The notes: generated by a model not told the origin, from the letters alone. Shown: positions 51,684-60,805, numbered from the stretch's first letter. The stretch: 64,000 nucleotides of DNA from Mycolicibacterium setense (GCF_000805385.1 NZ_JTJW01000006.1:1302001-1366000); one strand, 5' to 3'. Made by a program: numbers and translations.

Positions 51684-52697
51684 TCAGATCGTCAACACCA
51701 TGCGGTAGCGCGCCTGGCCCTGTTCCATCGCCGCGTACGCGCTCGCCGCCTCGGCGAGCGGACGCTCTTCGATGAGTGCGCGCACCCCCGACAGCACCGC
51801 GAAATGCATCGTCTCCTCGACGTCCCGCGCCGTACCGGACGGGTGCCCGGAGATACTCAGCGCGGGCTGGATCAGTTGCACCGGGCTGATCGGCAACGGG
51901 TCAGCCGACACCCCGATCGCCACCAGTTCGCCGCGCGGCGCCAGCCCGCCGACGGTGTCGGCCATGGCCTGCGAATTGCCCACGGTGGCCAGCACCACGG
52001 CCGCGCCGCCCAGATCGCGCAGCGCCGCACTGACGTCCCCGGCGGTCGAGTCGATGTAATGCCTGGCCCCCAGCGAGCGGGCATCGGCCTCCTTGCCCGG
52101 GCCACGGGCGATCGCCACCGTCTCGAAACCCATCGCATGGGCGAACTGCAGGCCGAGATGCCCCAGGCCGCCGACACCCAGAACCGCGACCAGATCGCCC
52201 GCAACGGCACGGGTGTGGCGAAGGGCGTTGTAGGTTGTCACCCCGGCACACCCCATCGGGGCGGCCTCGACGAAAGACAGTTCGTCGGGGATCCGGGCGA
52301 GCGCATTGGCCGGCACCGTCACCGATTCTGCGTAGCCGCCCGGGTAGTGCAGGCTCGGTATCTGTCCCTTCTCACAATGAATGAAGAAGCCTTTACGGCA
52401 CTGGGTGCAGACCCCGCAGTGGCCACCGAACCAGCCGACCGCGACGCGGTCACCCACTGCGAAATCGGTGACACCGGAACCGACTTCGGCGACGGTGCCG
52501 GCGATCTCGTGGCCCGGGGTCACCGGCCAGGCCATACCCGGGAACCCGCCGTTGACGATGGCCTGATCGGTGCCGCACACCCCGCACGCGGCCACGGCCA
52601 CCCGAACCTGGCCCCGCTCCGGTGAGACGGTCTGTGTGTCAACGAGTTCCAGGGCACCGCCTGAGGATTGGACGTGAACAGCTCGATGTGTCGACAT
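51684..52697 (-). CDS. zinc-dependent alcohol dehydrogenase
   Basis: The 337-residue MDR enzyme carries the catalytic zinc Cys in AACGVCGTDQAIV, the GHE signature in PVTPGHEIAGTVAEVGSGV, and the structural zinc Cys set in GGHCGVCTQCRKGFFIHCEK. The NAD(P) site is VLGVGGLGHLGLQFAHAMG. All four structural cysteines are present. ATG 52697 has AAGGATC upstream. The substrate is probably a primary alcohol, as in the mycobacterial AdhA/AdhC group, but this is not determined. Confidence 0.92.
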   Translation of the reverse strand: MSTHRAVHVQSSGGALELVDTQTVSPERGQVRVAVAACGVCGTDQAIVNGGFPGMAWPVTPGHEIAGTVAEVGSGVTDFAVGDRVAVGWFGGHCGVCTQCRKGFFIHCEKGQIPSLHYPGGYAESVTVPANALARIPDELSFVEAAPMGCAGVTTYNALRHTRAVAGDLVAVLGVGGLGHLGLQFAHAMGFETVAIARGPGKEADARSLGARHYIDSTAGDVSAALRDLGGAAVVLATVGNSQAMADTVGGLAPRGELVAIGVSADPLPISPVQLIQPALSISGHPSGTARDVEETMHFAVLSGVRALIEERPLAEAASAYAAMEQGQARYRMVLTI

Positions 52698-52770
52698 GGA
52701 GATCCTTACCGTCGCCTCTGATGTCAGGTAATCATCGACTGTTTGCGGCCCGCTTGACCAGAGAATGCGA

Positions 52771-53427
52771 TCAGCCCAGCACAATCGGCAGTCGCGCCGC
52801 CGTCGCCCCCAGTTCCGACTTCTCCGAATCGGTCGGGGGCCGTCGGCCCGTGCCCACCCGCAGAACATCGGTGTCGGAGAACGTCGCGGGAAACCGGAAA
52901 CCCGTGATGGCCTGGAACATCGCCCGAGATTCGGCCAGGCCCGACGCGGGCGGGCCTGGCATCGTCGGCAGGTGTGCGACGAGATCAAGGTGGTGCAGCG
53001 TCCATTCCAGAACGTAGGCGTTCAGGTAGTCCCCGACGGTGAGCACCTGCTCCTTCGTACCCACCCGCAGGTCGGGGTCGGCGAGGTCGGCCGCTCGCCC
53101 CGCGGCCGAGCCCACGTCGTCGAGATGGAACGCGAGCAGCGCCGGATCCTCGTATGCCGCTGCCAGCCGGACGGTCAGCGCGTCCAGGGGATCCTCACCA
53201 CCCGGAGGTGTGCCGGTGACCTCCCAGTAGGTCAGTGCATCGCGGGTCGGTAGGGACTCGGCCGGGGTGGCCAGGGTGATCAACACGTCCTGGGCGTCAA
53301 TGATGAGGTGGCACACCAGATCTCGAATCAACCATCCGGCGCATCCGGACGGCCGGCCGAAGTCGCCGGGTGCGAGCCCGGCCACCGCCGCACGCAGCGC
53401 GGCCCACGAATCCGAAAACTGGCCCAC
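52771..53427 (-). CDS. mycothiol-dependent maleylpyruvate isomerase-family protein
   Basis: The 218-residue protein has a four-helix N-terminal domain: FGRPSGCAGWLIRDLVCHLIIDAQDVLITL contains the expected Trp and His, and YVLEWTLHHLDLVAH supplies the second His pair of the metal site. The C-terminal domain ends DTDVLRVGTGRRPPTDSEKSEL. It lies 9 bases downstream of the cyanase gene and is likely in the same operon. Its thiol chemistry is inferred from family only. Confidence 0.8.
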   Translation of the reverse strand: MGQFSDSWAALRAAVAGLAPGDFGRPSGCAGWLIRDLVCHLIIDAQDVLITLATPAESLPTRDALTYWEVTGTPPGGEDPLDALTVRLAAAYEDPALLAFHLDDVGSAAGRAADLADPDLRVGTKEQVLTVGDYLNAYVLEWTLHHLDLVAHLPTMPGPPASGLAESRAMFQAITGFRFPATFSDTDVLRVGTGRRPPTDSEKSELGATAARLPIVLG

Positions 53428-53436
53428 GACTGCAAA

Positions 53437-53904
53437 CTAGCAGCGGACGATTCTCTCGGCAGCCGTCCAGTCGTAGGGCAGGAACTTGCCGTCGAACGTC
53501 ACCACCACTCGGTCACCGGCGGGGTGCGATTTACGCTGCACGTCGACGCTGAAGTTGATGGCGCTCATGATGCCGTCACCGAACTGTTCGTGGATGAGTT
53601 CCTTGAGCGCACCGCCGTAGACCTGTAGCGCCTCGTAGAACCGGTAGATGGTGGGATCGGTGGGCACGGCCGTCGGCAACCCACCACGCATCGGCACCGC
53701 GGCCAGCACCGGAATCACCGACTCGTCCAATCCGAGCAGGTCCACGATGATCCTGCCGGCCTCGACCGGAACCGGATGCTGTCCGAGCAGCGCAGAAACC
53801 GTCCACACCACGGGTCTGTCGATGGCATCGGCCAGCTGCTGCCAGGTCAGGCCCTTGGTAAGGCGGGCTTCCACGATCGCGGCGGTGATCTCGTCTCTGC
53901 TCAT
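53437..53904 (-). CDS. cynS: cyanate hydratase (cyanase)
   Basis: The 155-residue protein converts cyanate and bicarbonate to ammonia and CO2. The N-terminal helical domain (MSRDEITAAIVEARLTKGLTWQQLADAI) and C-terminal catalytic domain are complete. The catalytic Arg and Glu are in IYRFYEALQVYGGALKELI and the Ser in GDGIMSAINFSVDVQ, as in E. coli CynS. GKFLPYDW closes the fold. It is decameric in known members. ATG 53904 is chosen on family start; the frame is open to 53934. It stands 26 bases after the FAAL gene. Confidence 0.95.
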   Translation of the reverse strand: MSRDEITAAIVEARLTKGLTWQQLADAIDRPVVWTVSALLGQHPVPVEAGRIIVDLLGLDESVIPVLAAVPMRGGLPTAVPTDPTIYRFYEALQVYGGALKELIHEQFGDGIMSAINFSVDVQRKSHPAGDRVVVTFDGKFLPYDWTAAERIVRC

Positions 53905-53930
53905 ATAGGCAGCATGCCCGCGGTGAGCGG

Positions 53931-55781
53931 TCACCGCACGCCCAATGTGCCCTCCAGATACTCACTGCGGCATGCCAGCCGGGCCAGCTTGCCGCTGGTG
54001 GTCCGCGGGATCGCACCGGCCGGAAGGAACCGCAGATCGGCCACGGTCAAACCGTGCCGAGCGGCCACCGCCGCGCGGATGGCATTGTCGGCCTGCTGCG
54101 GGTCGGCCCGGCTGGTGCCGGCCGCCCGCTCGGCGATCACCACCAGCCGGGCGCCGTCACCGTCCGCGCTCACCGTGAACGCGGTGACATAGCCCCGCCG
54201 GACCAACGGGGAGGCTTCTGCCACGGTCGCCTCGATGTCCTGTGGGTAGTGGCTGCGCCCGCCGATCTGCACCAAGTCCGCCATCCGGCCCGTCACATAG
54301 AACTGCCCCTCGAAATACACCCCCAGATCGCCGGTGCGCAGCCACCTGGCGTGCTCCGGCAGCCCTTCCGCGTGGCTGCCTGAGGCAAGGCGCGAGTGCA
54401 GTGTCACCCCGAACGTCTTTCGCGTCTCCTCGGGCCGGCCCCAGTAGCCTCGACCGATGTTGTTGCCGTGCAACCAGATCTCGCCGACCTCACCGTCGGC
54501 CACTTCCTCAGCGAGTCTGTCGGCGGTCGCCGGGTCGACGATCACCGCCCACAGGCTCCGGGCCGGGTGGCCGCACGATACGTGTGCGACGGCGCCTTCG
54601 GCGTGGGCCTCCACGCGGACCGCTCGCCCCATTCCGAGCTGCTCGCGGTCGAAATAGACCACCGATGCCTGCTCGGCCGGAGCGATCGTCGAGATCAGCA
54701 GAGTCGCCTCGGCGATGCCGTAGGACGGTTTGAAGGCAGTCGGCGGCAGCCCGTACGGCGCGAACGTCTCGTTGAATGCCGTGATCACCTCAGGGATCAC
54801 CGGTTCGGAGCCGATGATGAGCACCACATTGCTCAGATCGATGTCCTCCCCCGCGGCGGGTACACCGCGCTGGGCGGTCCACTCATAGGCGAAGTTCGGT
54901 GCGGCAGTGATGACGCGGCCGTGTTTCGATGCCTCCGACATCGCGCGGACCCAACGCTGGGGGCGACGGATGAACGCGGTCGGCGACATCAGCGTCGAGT
55001 GCCCGCCATACACCGCGGGAAACCCGATCATGGACAAGCCCATGTCGTGATACAGCGGTAACCAGCTGAGGCCGTGGGTGTTTCGGTTCAACAGATCGAT
55101 GGACAGGATCATCTGCAGCAGGTTGGTGCCCACCGCACGATGGGTGATCTCCACTCCGACCGGCGGACGCGTCGAACCGGAGGTGTACTGCAGGTGCGAG
55201 ACGTCGTCGGGATCGACCGGAATCGGGGCGAAACCGTCCCCGTCAGAATCGGGTATCGCGTCGATCAGCTCCACCCGGGGACGCCCGGACTCCGGCATCT
55301 TCGCGAGGAACTCCTGCACCGCGGCATCTCCGGTGGAGGTGGTGAGCACCGTGGCCGGGCGGGAATCCAGCAGCGCCGTTTCGAGTCGTTCGGCGTGGCC
55401 CTGCAATTCGGGCGCGAACAGCGGCACCGCGATGTTTCCCGCCTTGATCGCGGCGAAGAAGCCGACGACATAGTCGAGGCCCTGGGGCGCCAGGATCGCG
55501 ACGCGGTCGCCACGCGCGGCAACCTGTTGGAGCCGCGCCGCGACAGCCCTCAGCCGAACACCCAGCTGAGTCCAGGTCAGCTCGATGACCTCGTCTTCGC
55601 CGTGGCTGAAATCCAGATAGCGGTATGCAACCAGGTCACCGACGTGAGCGATGTTGCGGTCGATCAGGGAAATCAGCGTGGTCCCCGGGGGCAGCACGAT
55701 GCCGCCGGCCTCGTCCAGGCAGTCCTCGATACGCAGCAGTCCTGCGGGAGCCTCATATTGAACCTGAGAGCCACTATCCAT
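53931..55781 (-). CDS. fatty acyl-AMP ligase (FAAL), FadD-type
   Basis: The 616-residue ANL enzyme activates fatty acids to acyl-adenylates. YTSGSTRPPVGVEITHRAV is the A3 phosphate loop, LSWLPLYHDMGLSMIGFPAVYGG is the FAAL-type active-site stretch, and KPSYGIAEATLLIST is the A5 motif. WLRTGDLGVYFEGQFYVTGRMADLVQIGGRSHYPQDIEATV is the hinge region and TTSGKLARL holds the catalytic Lys. The family normally loads a polyketide synthase or acyl carrier, but none is next to it. It follows the SRPBCC gene after 10 bases and precedes cynS. Confidence 0.9.
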   Translation of the reverse strand: MDSGSQVQYEAPAGLLRIEDCLDEAGGIVLPPGTTLISLIDRNIAHVGDLVAYRYLDFSHGEDEVIELTWTQLGVRLRAVAARLQQVAARGDRVAILAPQGLDYVVGFFAAIKAGNIAVPLFAPELQGHAERLETALLDSRPATVLTTSTGDAAVQEFLAKMPESGRPRVELIDAIPDSDGDGFAPIPVDPDDVSHLQYTSGSTRPPVGVEITHRAVGTNLLQMILSIDLLNRNTHGLSWLPLYHDMGLSMIGFPAVYGGHSTLMSPTAFIRRPQRWVRAMSEASKHGRVITAAPNFAYEWTAQRGVPAAGEDIDLSNVVLIIGSEPVIPEVITAFNETFAPYGLPPTAFKPSYGIAEATLLISTIAPAEQASVVYFDREQLGMGRAVRVEAHAEGAVAHVSCGHPARSLWAVIVDPATADRLAEEVADGEVGEIWLHGNNIGRGYWGRPEETRKTFGVTLHSRLASGSHAEGLPEHARWLRTGDLGVYFEGQFYVTGRMADLVQIGGRSHYPQDIEATVAEASPLVRRGYVTAFTVSADGDGARLVVIAERAAGTSRADPQQADNAIRAAVAARHGLTVADLRFLPAGAIPRTTSGKLARLACRSEYLEGTLGVR

Positions 55782-55791
55782 GACCGCAAGT

Positions 55792-56235
55792 CTAGGGCGC
55801 GGCACCTTCGAGGAGGGCTCCCAGTTGCTCGAGCGTGAGGGTCCAGCCGCTGTGGAAATTGTCGAATTCCTCTGGCGGCAAAAGGGAATGCTCGATCGAC
55901 ATCATGGTCTGCCCGTCCGCGGCCGGCTCGAACTCGACGTTGACGATGCTGACCACGGTGGGGTCGAGCCAGTCTGAGTTGCTCCAGGTGAATCGCAGCA
56001 CATGGGGCCGCTCGATCACCAGGAACTGGCCGGTGATCAACACGGCTGCGCCGGAATCGTCGACGTCGAACCGCACGATCCCGCCGACTCGCGGTTCGAC
56101 CACCACCTCGACGCAGTGCACCGGGCGCGGGCACATCCACTCCCGCAGCGACTCGGGGTCGAGCCATTGGTCGAACACGACATCGGGAGCCGCGGGCATC
56201 AGTCGGCGCACGCGCACTGTCGGTGCGTCGGTCAT
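55792..56235 (-). CDS. SRPBCC (AHSA1-type) domain protein
   Basis: The 147-residue helix-grip protein contains VRVRRLMPAAPDVVFDQWLDPESLREWMCPRP, VVVEPRVGGIVRFDVDDSG, RPHVLRFTWSNSDWLDPTVVSIVNVEF and a C-terminal helix with FHSGWTLTLEQLGALLE. Its ATG overlaps the stop of the upstream ArsR gene by four bases (ATGA), which couples them as in the 12.8-13.6 kb pair. Ligand unknown. It is followed closely by the FAAL gene. Confidence 0.85.
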   Translation of the reverse strand: MTDAPTVRVRRLMPAAPDVVFDQWLDPESLREWMCPRPVHCVEVVVEPRVGGIVRFDVDDSGAAVLITGQFLVIERPHVLRFTWSNSDWLDPTVVSIVNVEFEPAADGQTMMSIEHSLLPPEEFDNFHSGWTLTLEQLGALLEGAAP

Positions 56236-56564
56236 CGCGAATCCGCCTGTCGCCGCAACCGTGCGGCCAGCGCATCGGCGCGACTCGACCAGAAGTCCGT
56301 CTGCTCGTTCATCCACTGCTGGGCCATGGTCAATCCGTCCTGCTTGAGCGACACCCAGTGCTCGCGACCACGGACCTCCCGCTGCACCAGACCGGCGGCT
56401 TCCAGTACCCCGACATGCCGCGAGACGCCGGCGAACGTCATGGGCAACGGCGCGGCCAAGTCGCTGATGCGCGCATCACCGCGACGCAGCGCCTCCAGCA
56501 GCCGACGACGGGTCGGATCGGCCAGGGCCGAGTAGGCACGGTCCAGGACTTGATCTTCAACCAC
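56232..56564 (-). CDS. ArsR-family winged-helix regulator (SRPBCC-linked type)
   Basis: The 110-residue protein has the HTH AYSALADPTRRRLLEALRRGDARISDLAAPLPMTFAGVSRHVGVLEAAGLVQREVRGREHWVSL. It has no metal-binding Cys pattern. It is divergent from the DUF899 gene at 56669 and coupled to its SRPBCC partner. A 20-base inverted repeat at 56609-56628 is the likely operator. It probably controls the ArsR-SRPBCC-FAAL operon and may also control DUF899. Confidence 0.88.
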   Translation of the reverse strand: MVEDQVLDRAYSALADPTRRRLLEALRRGDARISDLAAPLPMTFAGVSRHVGVLEAAGLVQREVRGREHWVSLKQDGLTMAQQWMNEQTDFWSSRADALAARLRRQADSR

Positions 56565-56608
56565 CTTGTTGACTATAGCCGCGAGTCGTGGTGTGCTGAA
56601 GCTATGTT

Positions 56609-56628
56609 ATTCAACTGAGTTGTTGAAT
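56609..56628. promoter_or_regulatory. ArsR operator candidate between divergent genes
   Basis: ATTCAAC (56609-56615), a 6-base spacer, and GTTGAAT (56622-56628) form a perfect inverted repeat; CAACTGAGTTG inside it is also palindromic. It lies 44 bases upstream of the ArsR start and 40 bases upstream of the DUF899 start. Confidence 0.65.
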
Positions 56629-56668
56629 GTTTGACCCGGGATCAACAGCACCGACGACGGGAGCAACC

Positions 56669-57442
56669 GTGAAGAATCCACCCATCGTGCCTGCGGCGGA
56701 ATGGCAAGCCGCGCTGGAAGAAATGCTGGTCAAGGAAAAGGAATTCACCAGGGCACGCGACCACCTGGCGGCGTTGCGCCGGCGTATGCCCTGGACCCCG
56801 GTCGACAAGGAATACGCCTTCGAAGGACCCGAGGGCAAGGCGACACTGCTCGACCTGTTCGCCGGGCGCCGTCAGTTGATCGTCTACCGCGCATTCCTCG
56901 ATCCGGGTGTGGACGACTGGCCGGAGCACGGTTGTGTCGGCTGCTCGTTGATGGCCGATCACATCGGCAACCTTGCCCACCTCAATGCCCGCGACACCAC
57001 ACTCGTCTATGCCTCCCGCGGGTCGCAGGCCGACATCACCCGGATCAAGGCGCGCATGGGCTGGAGTCACCCGTGGTACACCATGATCCCCACCGAGGGC
57101 GCGGAGTTCGACGTGGACTTCGGAGTCGACGAATGGCACGGCACCAATGCCTTCATCCGTGACGGTGATCAGATTTTCCGCACCTACTTCATCAACGACC
57201 GCGGCGACGAAGTGTTCGTCAACACCTGGAACTTCCTTGATATGACGGCGCTCGGTCGACAGGAGAGCTGGGAGGATTCCCCGCCGGGTTATCCGCAGAC
57301 CAAACCGTACGAGTGGTGGTCCTGGCACGACAACTACGCCGCGCATGAGCCGTCGCGGTGGTTCGGCAACCCCGACCCCGACAACCCCCACGATCCACGC
57401 CCACCACGCGATGGCGCGTGCGGAGCCTGCGGCGGCGACTGA
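56669..57442 (+). CDS. DUF899 thioredoxin-fold protein
   Basis: The protein has 257 residues. EWQAALEEMLVKEKEFTRARDHLAALRRRMPW is the conserved N-terminal helix, then YAFEGPEGKATLLDLFAGRRQLIVYRAFLDP and the redox-type CVGCSLMADHIGNLAHLNARDTTLVYASR, where CxxC is replaced by the C-V-G-C form (a true CxxC). FRTYFINDRGDEVFVNTWNFLDMTALGRQE follows, and a C-terminal GACGAC pair. GTG 56669 follows GGGAG; ATG 56627 is less likely because it is inside the operator. It is divergent from the ArsR gene. Function is unknown, probably redox-related. Confidence 0.85.
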   Translation: MKNPPIVPAAEWQAALEEMLVKEKEFTRARDHLAALRRRMPWTPVDKEYAFEGPEGKATLLDLFAGRRQLIVYRAFLDPGVDDWPEHGCVGCSLMADHIGNLAHLNARDTTLVYASRGSQADITRIKARMGWSHPWYTMIPTEGAEFDVDFGVDEWHGTNAFIRDGDQIFRTYFINDRGDEVFVNTWNFLDMTALGRQESWEDSPPGYPQTKPYEWWSWHDNYAAHEPSRWFGNPDPDNPHDPRPPRDGACGACGGD

Positions 57443-57485
57443 CACCGCGGCGCTGTCCGCCCGGCCCATTGGAGAAGATGGTCGG

Positions 57486-59039
57486 GTGACGCCATCCCCG
57501 CTGACCATCCCCGCTCTGCTCCACCGCGGCGTCGCCGAGTTCGGTGAGTCCGCGTATCTGGTCACCCCCACCGACCGACTCACCTACGTCGAGGCCGAGC
57601 GGCGGTCCGCGCGCCTGGCACGGTGGTTGCTCCACGAGGGGGTGGGCAAGGGCACCCGCGTGGGCCTGTTCTTCCCCAACAGTGCCGAGTGGGTGACGTG
57701 GTGGCTCGCGGTGTCGCGGATCGGTGCGGTCGCCGTGCCGCTGAGCACGCTCTACACCCCCGCCGAGATCGCAAAGGTGTTGCGCCTGGCCGACATCGGG
57801 CTGCTGCTTGCGCCCGACACCGTCTTGAACATCGATGTCGCCGAACGGTTGGAGGCCGCCCTGCCCGAGCTGGCCGACCAGCCCACGAACCGACTGGCAC
57901 TGCGCGCCGCCCCGTATCTGCGTCGCATCGCGCTGACCGGCGGGGTGGACCGGCCTTGGGCGTCGCGGGGCTGCCACGAGAGCGCCGAGCTGATGCCGGT
58001 CGACGTCCTGGCCGCTGCCGAAGCCGAGGTCTCCCCCGCCGACCTCGCCGTCATGGTTCACACATCGGGGTCCACCGCCGATCCCAAAGGGGTCCTGCAC
58101 ACCCACGGCACGCTGGTGCGTCAGACCTCGACCTGGCCGAGCGCCATCCGGGCCATCACCGGGTCCGAGGATCAATCCCGGGTTCTGTGCGCGATGCCGT
58201 TCTTCTGGATCGGCGGACTGCTCGCGGTCACCGGTGCGCTGCACGAACCGGTCACCGTTGTGGTCATGCCGAAACTGGATCCGGCCACCGCGCTGGATCT
58301 GGCCGAACGCGAACGCATCACGGGGCTCGTCGGCTGGCCCGCGTTCACCCAGCGGTTGCGCGAGCATCCGTCATTCGCCGAGCGAGACCTGAGCAGCGCA
58401 CCGATGCTGCGCGACGGCCCGCTCGACATCGCCATGACCGATGTGCCAGACGGATTCCCCGTGCACCGCACGATGTCCGAGACCGCCGGCGGATTCGCCT
58501 TCACCGACATGGCGATCGTCGACGAACACGGTTCCCCCGTCGTGCCCGGTGACACCGGTGAACTCCTGGTCCGCGGAATCGGGGTGATGGCCGGATACAA
58601 CAAGCGTGAACGGTCCGACACGTTCGACGCCGACGGCTGGTACCACACCGGCGACAAGGTTTACCGGCGCGACGGCGATCCCCGGCTGTTCTACGTCGGC
58701 CGTACCACCGACCTGATCAAAACCGCAGGGGCCAACGTCTCCCCGTTGGAGGTCGAGGCCGTCATCGCCGAATCCGCCGGTGTGGCGCAGTGTGTGGTCG
58801 TCGGCATCGATGATCCGCAGCGCGGCGAAGAAGTCTGCGCGATCGTGGTGCCCACCGCAGAGCTCGATCTGGACTCCCTGGCCGCGCGCGCCCGCGAACA
58901 GTTGTCCGCCTACAAGGTGCCCACCCGGTGGGCACTGACCACCAGTGCCGGGATACCGACCCTGTCCAGCGGAAAGTTCGACCGGAAAACCCTGCGGCAG
59001 TTGATCATCGATGGACAGATCAAGACGGTACGCCGCTGA
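57486..59039 (+). CDS. acyl-CoA synthetase-like AMP-binding enzyme
   Basis: This is a 517-residue ANL enzyme. VMVHTSGSTADPKGVLHTHGTLV is the A3 loop. The usual YGxTE of A5 is replaced by HRTMSETAGGFAF. YHTGDKVYRRDGDPRLFYVGRTTDLIKTAGANVSPLEVEAVI is the A7-A8 hinge, and TLSSGKFDRKTLRQL carries the catalytic Lys. GTG 57486 follows GGAGAAGATGGTCGG. It is near the end of the DUF899 gene (43 bases). The substrate is unknown. Confidence 0.85.
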   Translation: MTPSPLTIPALLHRGVAEFGESAYLVTPTDRLTYVEAERRSARLARWLLHEGVGKGTRVGLFFPNSAEWVTWWLAVSRIGAVAVPLSTLYTPAEIAKVLRLADIGLLLAPDTVLNIDVAERLEAALPELADQPTNRLALRAAPYLRRIALTGGVDRPWASRGCHESAELMPVDVLAAAEAEVSPADLAVMVHTSGSTADPKGVLHTHGTLVRQTSTWPSAIRAITGSEDQSRVLCAMPFFWIGGLLAVTGALHEPVTVVVMPKLDPATALDLAERERITGLVGWPAFTQRLREHPSFAERDLSSAPMLRDGPLDIAMTDVPDGFPVHRTMSETAGGFAFTDMAIVDEHGSPVVPGDTGELLVRGIGVMAGYNKRERSDTFDADGWYHTGDKVYRRDGDPRLFYVGRTTDLIKTAGANVSPLEVEAVIAESAGVAQCVVVGIDDPQRGEEVCAIVVPTAELDLDSLAARAREQLSAYKVPTRWALTTSAGIPTLSSGKFDRKTLRQLIIDGQIKTVRR

Positions 59040-59058
59040 ACCCAGAAACGATCTGAGC

Positions 59059-59433
59059 TCAGAAACGATCGATGAGGTCGCGGAACCCGGCGGCCGGTTG
59101 CACCGACGCGCCCGCGGCGCGAACCCGTTCGGCCAGTGCGCTGTCCGATGTCGCGACGGTGATCTCAGCGGGCAATGAATGCGCATGAACCAACCGCACG
59201 ATCTCGTCGTCGGCGGAATTCGCGGCCGCCCGCGGGGCGTGACGGATGTCTATGACCGATGACGCGATCGGCGGCGTGAGCGGCCCTTCGAGCACCACGG
59301 TCACCCGCTGCGCCTCGGCCGTGGCCCAGCGCTCGAGCCGCTCGACCAAACTCACCAGCGCGCCGCGGCGGTCCTTCCACCAGCCGTCCGGCTTCGATCC
59401 GATCACGTTCATGGCGTCCACGATCCAGCGCAC
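59059..59433 (-). CDS. NYN/YacP-like PIN-fold protein
   Basis: The protein of about 124 residues begins VRWIVDAMNVIGSKPDGWWKDRRGAL, with the conserved Asp of NYN/YacP nucleases. RVTVVLEGPLTPP, NSADDEIVRLVHAHSLPAEITVATSDSALAERVRAAGASVQ supplies a second DDEI and an SD motif. It probably binds a divalent metal and acts on RNA. The start is uncertain (GTG 59433; the frame extends to 59709 but that part overlaps the URC1-like gene). It is divergent from the URC-type operon with a gap of 97 bases. Confidence 0.6.
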   Translation of the reverse strand: MRWIVDAMNVIGSKPDGWWKDRRGALVSLVERLERWATAEAQRVTVVLEGPLTPPIASSVIDIRHAPRAAANSADDEIVRLVHAHSLPAEITVATSDSALAERVRAAGASVQPAAGFRDLIDRF

Positions 59434-59530
59434 CCCACCGACGGTACGGGCACACCGCATGCAGAACTGGCCGAATCGGGGTTGACTGGACGGTCTCACC
59501 GGGCGCATGCGCGGAGGAAGGAGCACCGAC

Positions 59531-60805
59531 ATGGTCGTCGAATCAGGTGGTGCATCCGCGGAGCCGGCGAAGGCCCGACACATTCGGTTGACATCGCACA
59601 GTGCTGTGGCGGGGACGCCGACGATCCAGTGGGCCGCACCCAGCGCCGCCGAGCGGGGTCCGGTGATCGGTACCACCACCACACGCGCGCACCGCAACGT
59701 GATCGGCACCCACAGTGGGTCCTACAGCGTGTACCGGGCACTGGCCGTCGCCGCCGGTGCACTCTCGCCGGAACACCGCGCAGATCTGACCAACACCGCC
59801 CCCACCGATGTGATCGGACCCTATCCCCAGTGGAGTCAACCGGACACGATCGTCAGCCTGGACCCCTGGGGGGCGATGGTTTCCGAAGTGTTCACCGCCG
59901 AGCTGGCCGCCGGTTACGACATCCGGCCGACCATCGCGGTGACCAAGGCTCATGTGCTCGTGCCGGAGATCGCCACGGCCATCGCTGCCGGACGGCTACA
60001 TCCCGATGGCGACGTGCTGCTGGAAAACGGTGCGGCACTGGTGACCAAGGCCGCGATCGAGCCGGTGTGGTTCCTGCCGGGGGTGTCCGCCAGGTTCGGC
60101 TGTACGGAGAATGCGCTGCGCCGGGTGTTGTTCGAGGAGACCGGGGGCATGTACCCCGAACTCGTCACCCGCGGTGATCTCGAGGTGTTCCTGCCCCCGA
60201 TCGGCGGGCAGACCCTCTACATCTTCGGTGCACCACGCGATCTGGCCGATCCGACTGTCGAACTGACGGCTCGCGTGCACGACGAGTGCAACGGTTCGGA
60301 TGTTTTCGGCTCCGACATCTGCACGTGCAGGCCCTATCTCACACACGCGATCGAGGAGTGCATCGCCGGCGCCCAACGCGGCGGGGTCGGGTTGGTGGCG
60401 TATTCCCGCAAGGAAGGCCGCGCACTGGGCGAGGTGACCAAATTCCTGGTGTACAACGCACGCAAGCGCCAGGACGGCGGCGACACCGCCGACCAGTACT
60501 TCGCCCGTACCGAATGCGTGGCGGGCGTGCAGGATATGCGGTTCCAGGAGCTCATGCCCGATGTCCTGCACTGGTTGGGCATCCGCAGAATTCACCGCCT
60601 GGTCTCGATGAGCAACATGAAATACGACGCGATCACCGGTTCCGGGATCGAGGTCGGCGAGCGGGTCAACATCCCCGACGAGCTGATCCCAGCCGACGCC
60701 CGGGTCGAGATCGACGCCAAGATGGCGGCCGGCTACTTCACCCCGGGGCCGGTGCCCGGCGCCGCCGAACTCAAGATCGCCAAGGGCCGCGGACTCATCC
60801 CGTGA
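59531..60805 (+). CDS. GTP cyclohydrolase II-like protein, URC1/Urg1 type
   Basis: The protein has 424 residues. An N-terminal domain of some 200 residues precedes a RibA-like domain (about 225-420). The zinc-type cysteines are retained as C253, C264 and C266 in HDECNGSDVFGSDICTCRPYL, and the YHRQEGR loop of RibA appears as YSRKEGRALG (Tyr291). The RibA TNNPKK motif is replaced by SMSNMKYDAITGSG, so it is probably not riboflavin GTP cyclohydrolase II. In fungi this family is Urg1/URC1 of the uracil-degradation pathway. GGAGGAAGGAGCACC precedes ATG 59531. It overlaps the next gene by 4 bases. Confidence 0.88.
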   Translation: MVVESGGASAEPAKARHIRLTSHSAVAGTPTIQWAAPSAAERGPVIGTTTTRAHRNVIGTHSGSYSVYRALAVAAGALSPEHRADLTNTAPTDVIGPYPQWSQPDTIVSLDPWGAMVSEVFTAELAAGYDIRPTIAVTKAHVLVPEIATAIAAGRLHPDGDVLLENGAALVTKAAIEPVWFLPGVSARFGCTENALRRVLFEETGGMYPELVTRGDLEVFLPPIGGQTLYIFGAPRDLADPTVELTARVHDECNGSDVFGSDICTCRPYLTHAIEECIAGAQRGGVGLVAYSRKEGRALGEVTKFLVYNARKRQDGGDTADQYFARTECVAGVQDMRFQELMPDVLHWLGIRRIHRLVSMSNMKYDAITGSGIEVGERVNIPDELIPADARVEIDAKMAAGYFTPGPVPGAAELKIAKGRGLIP

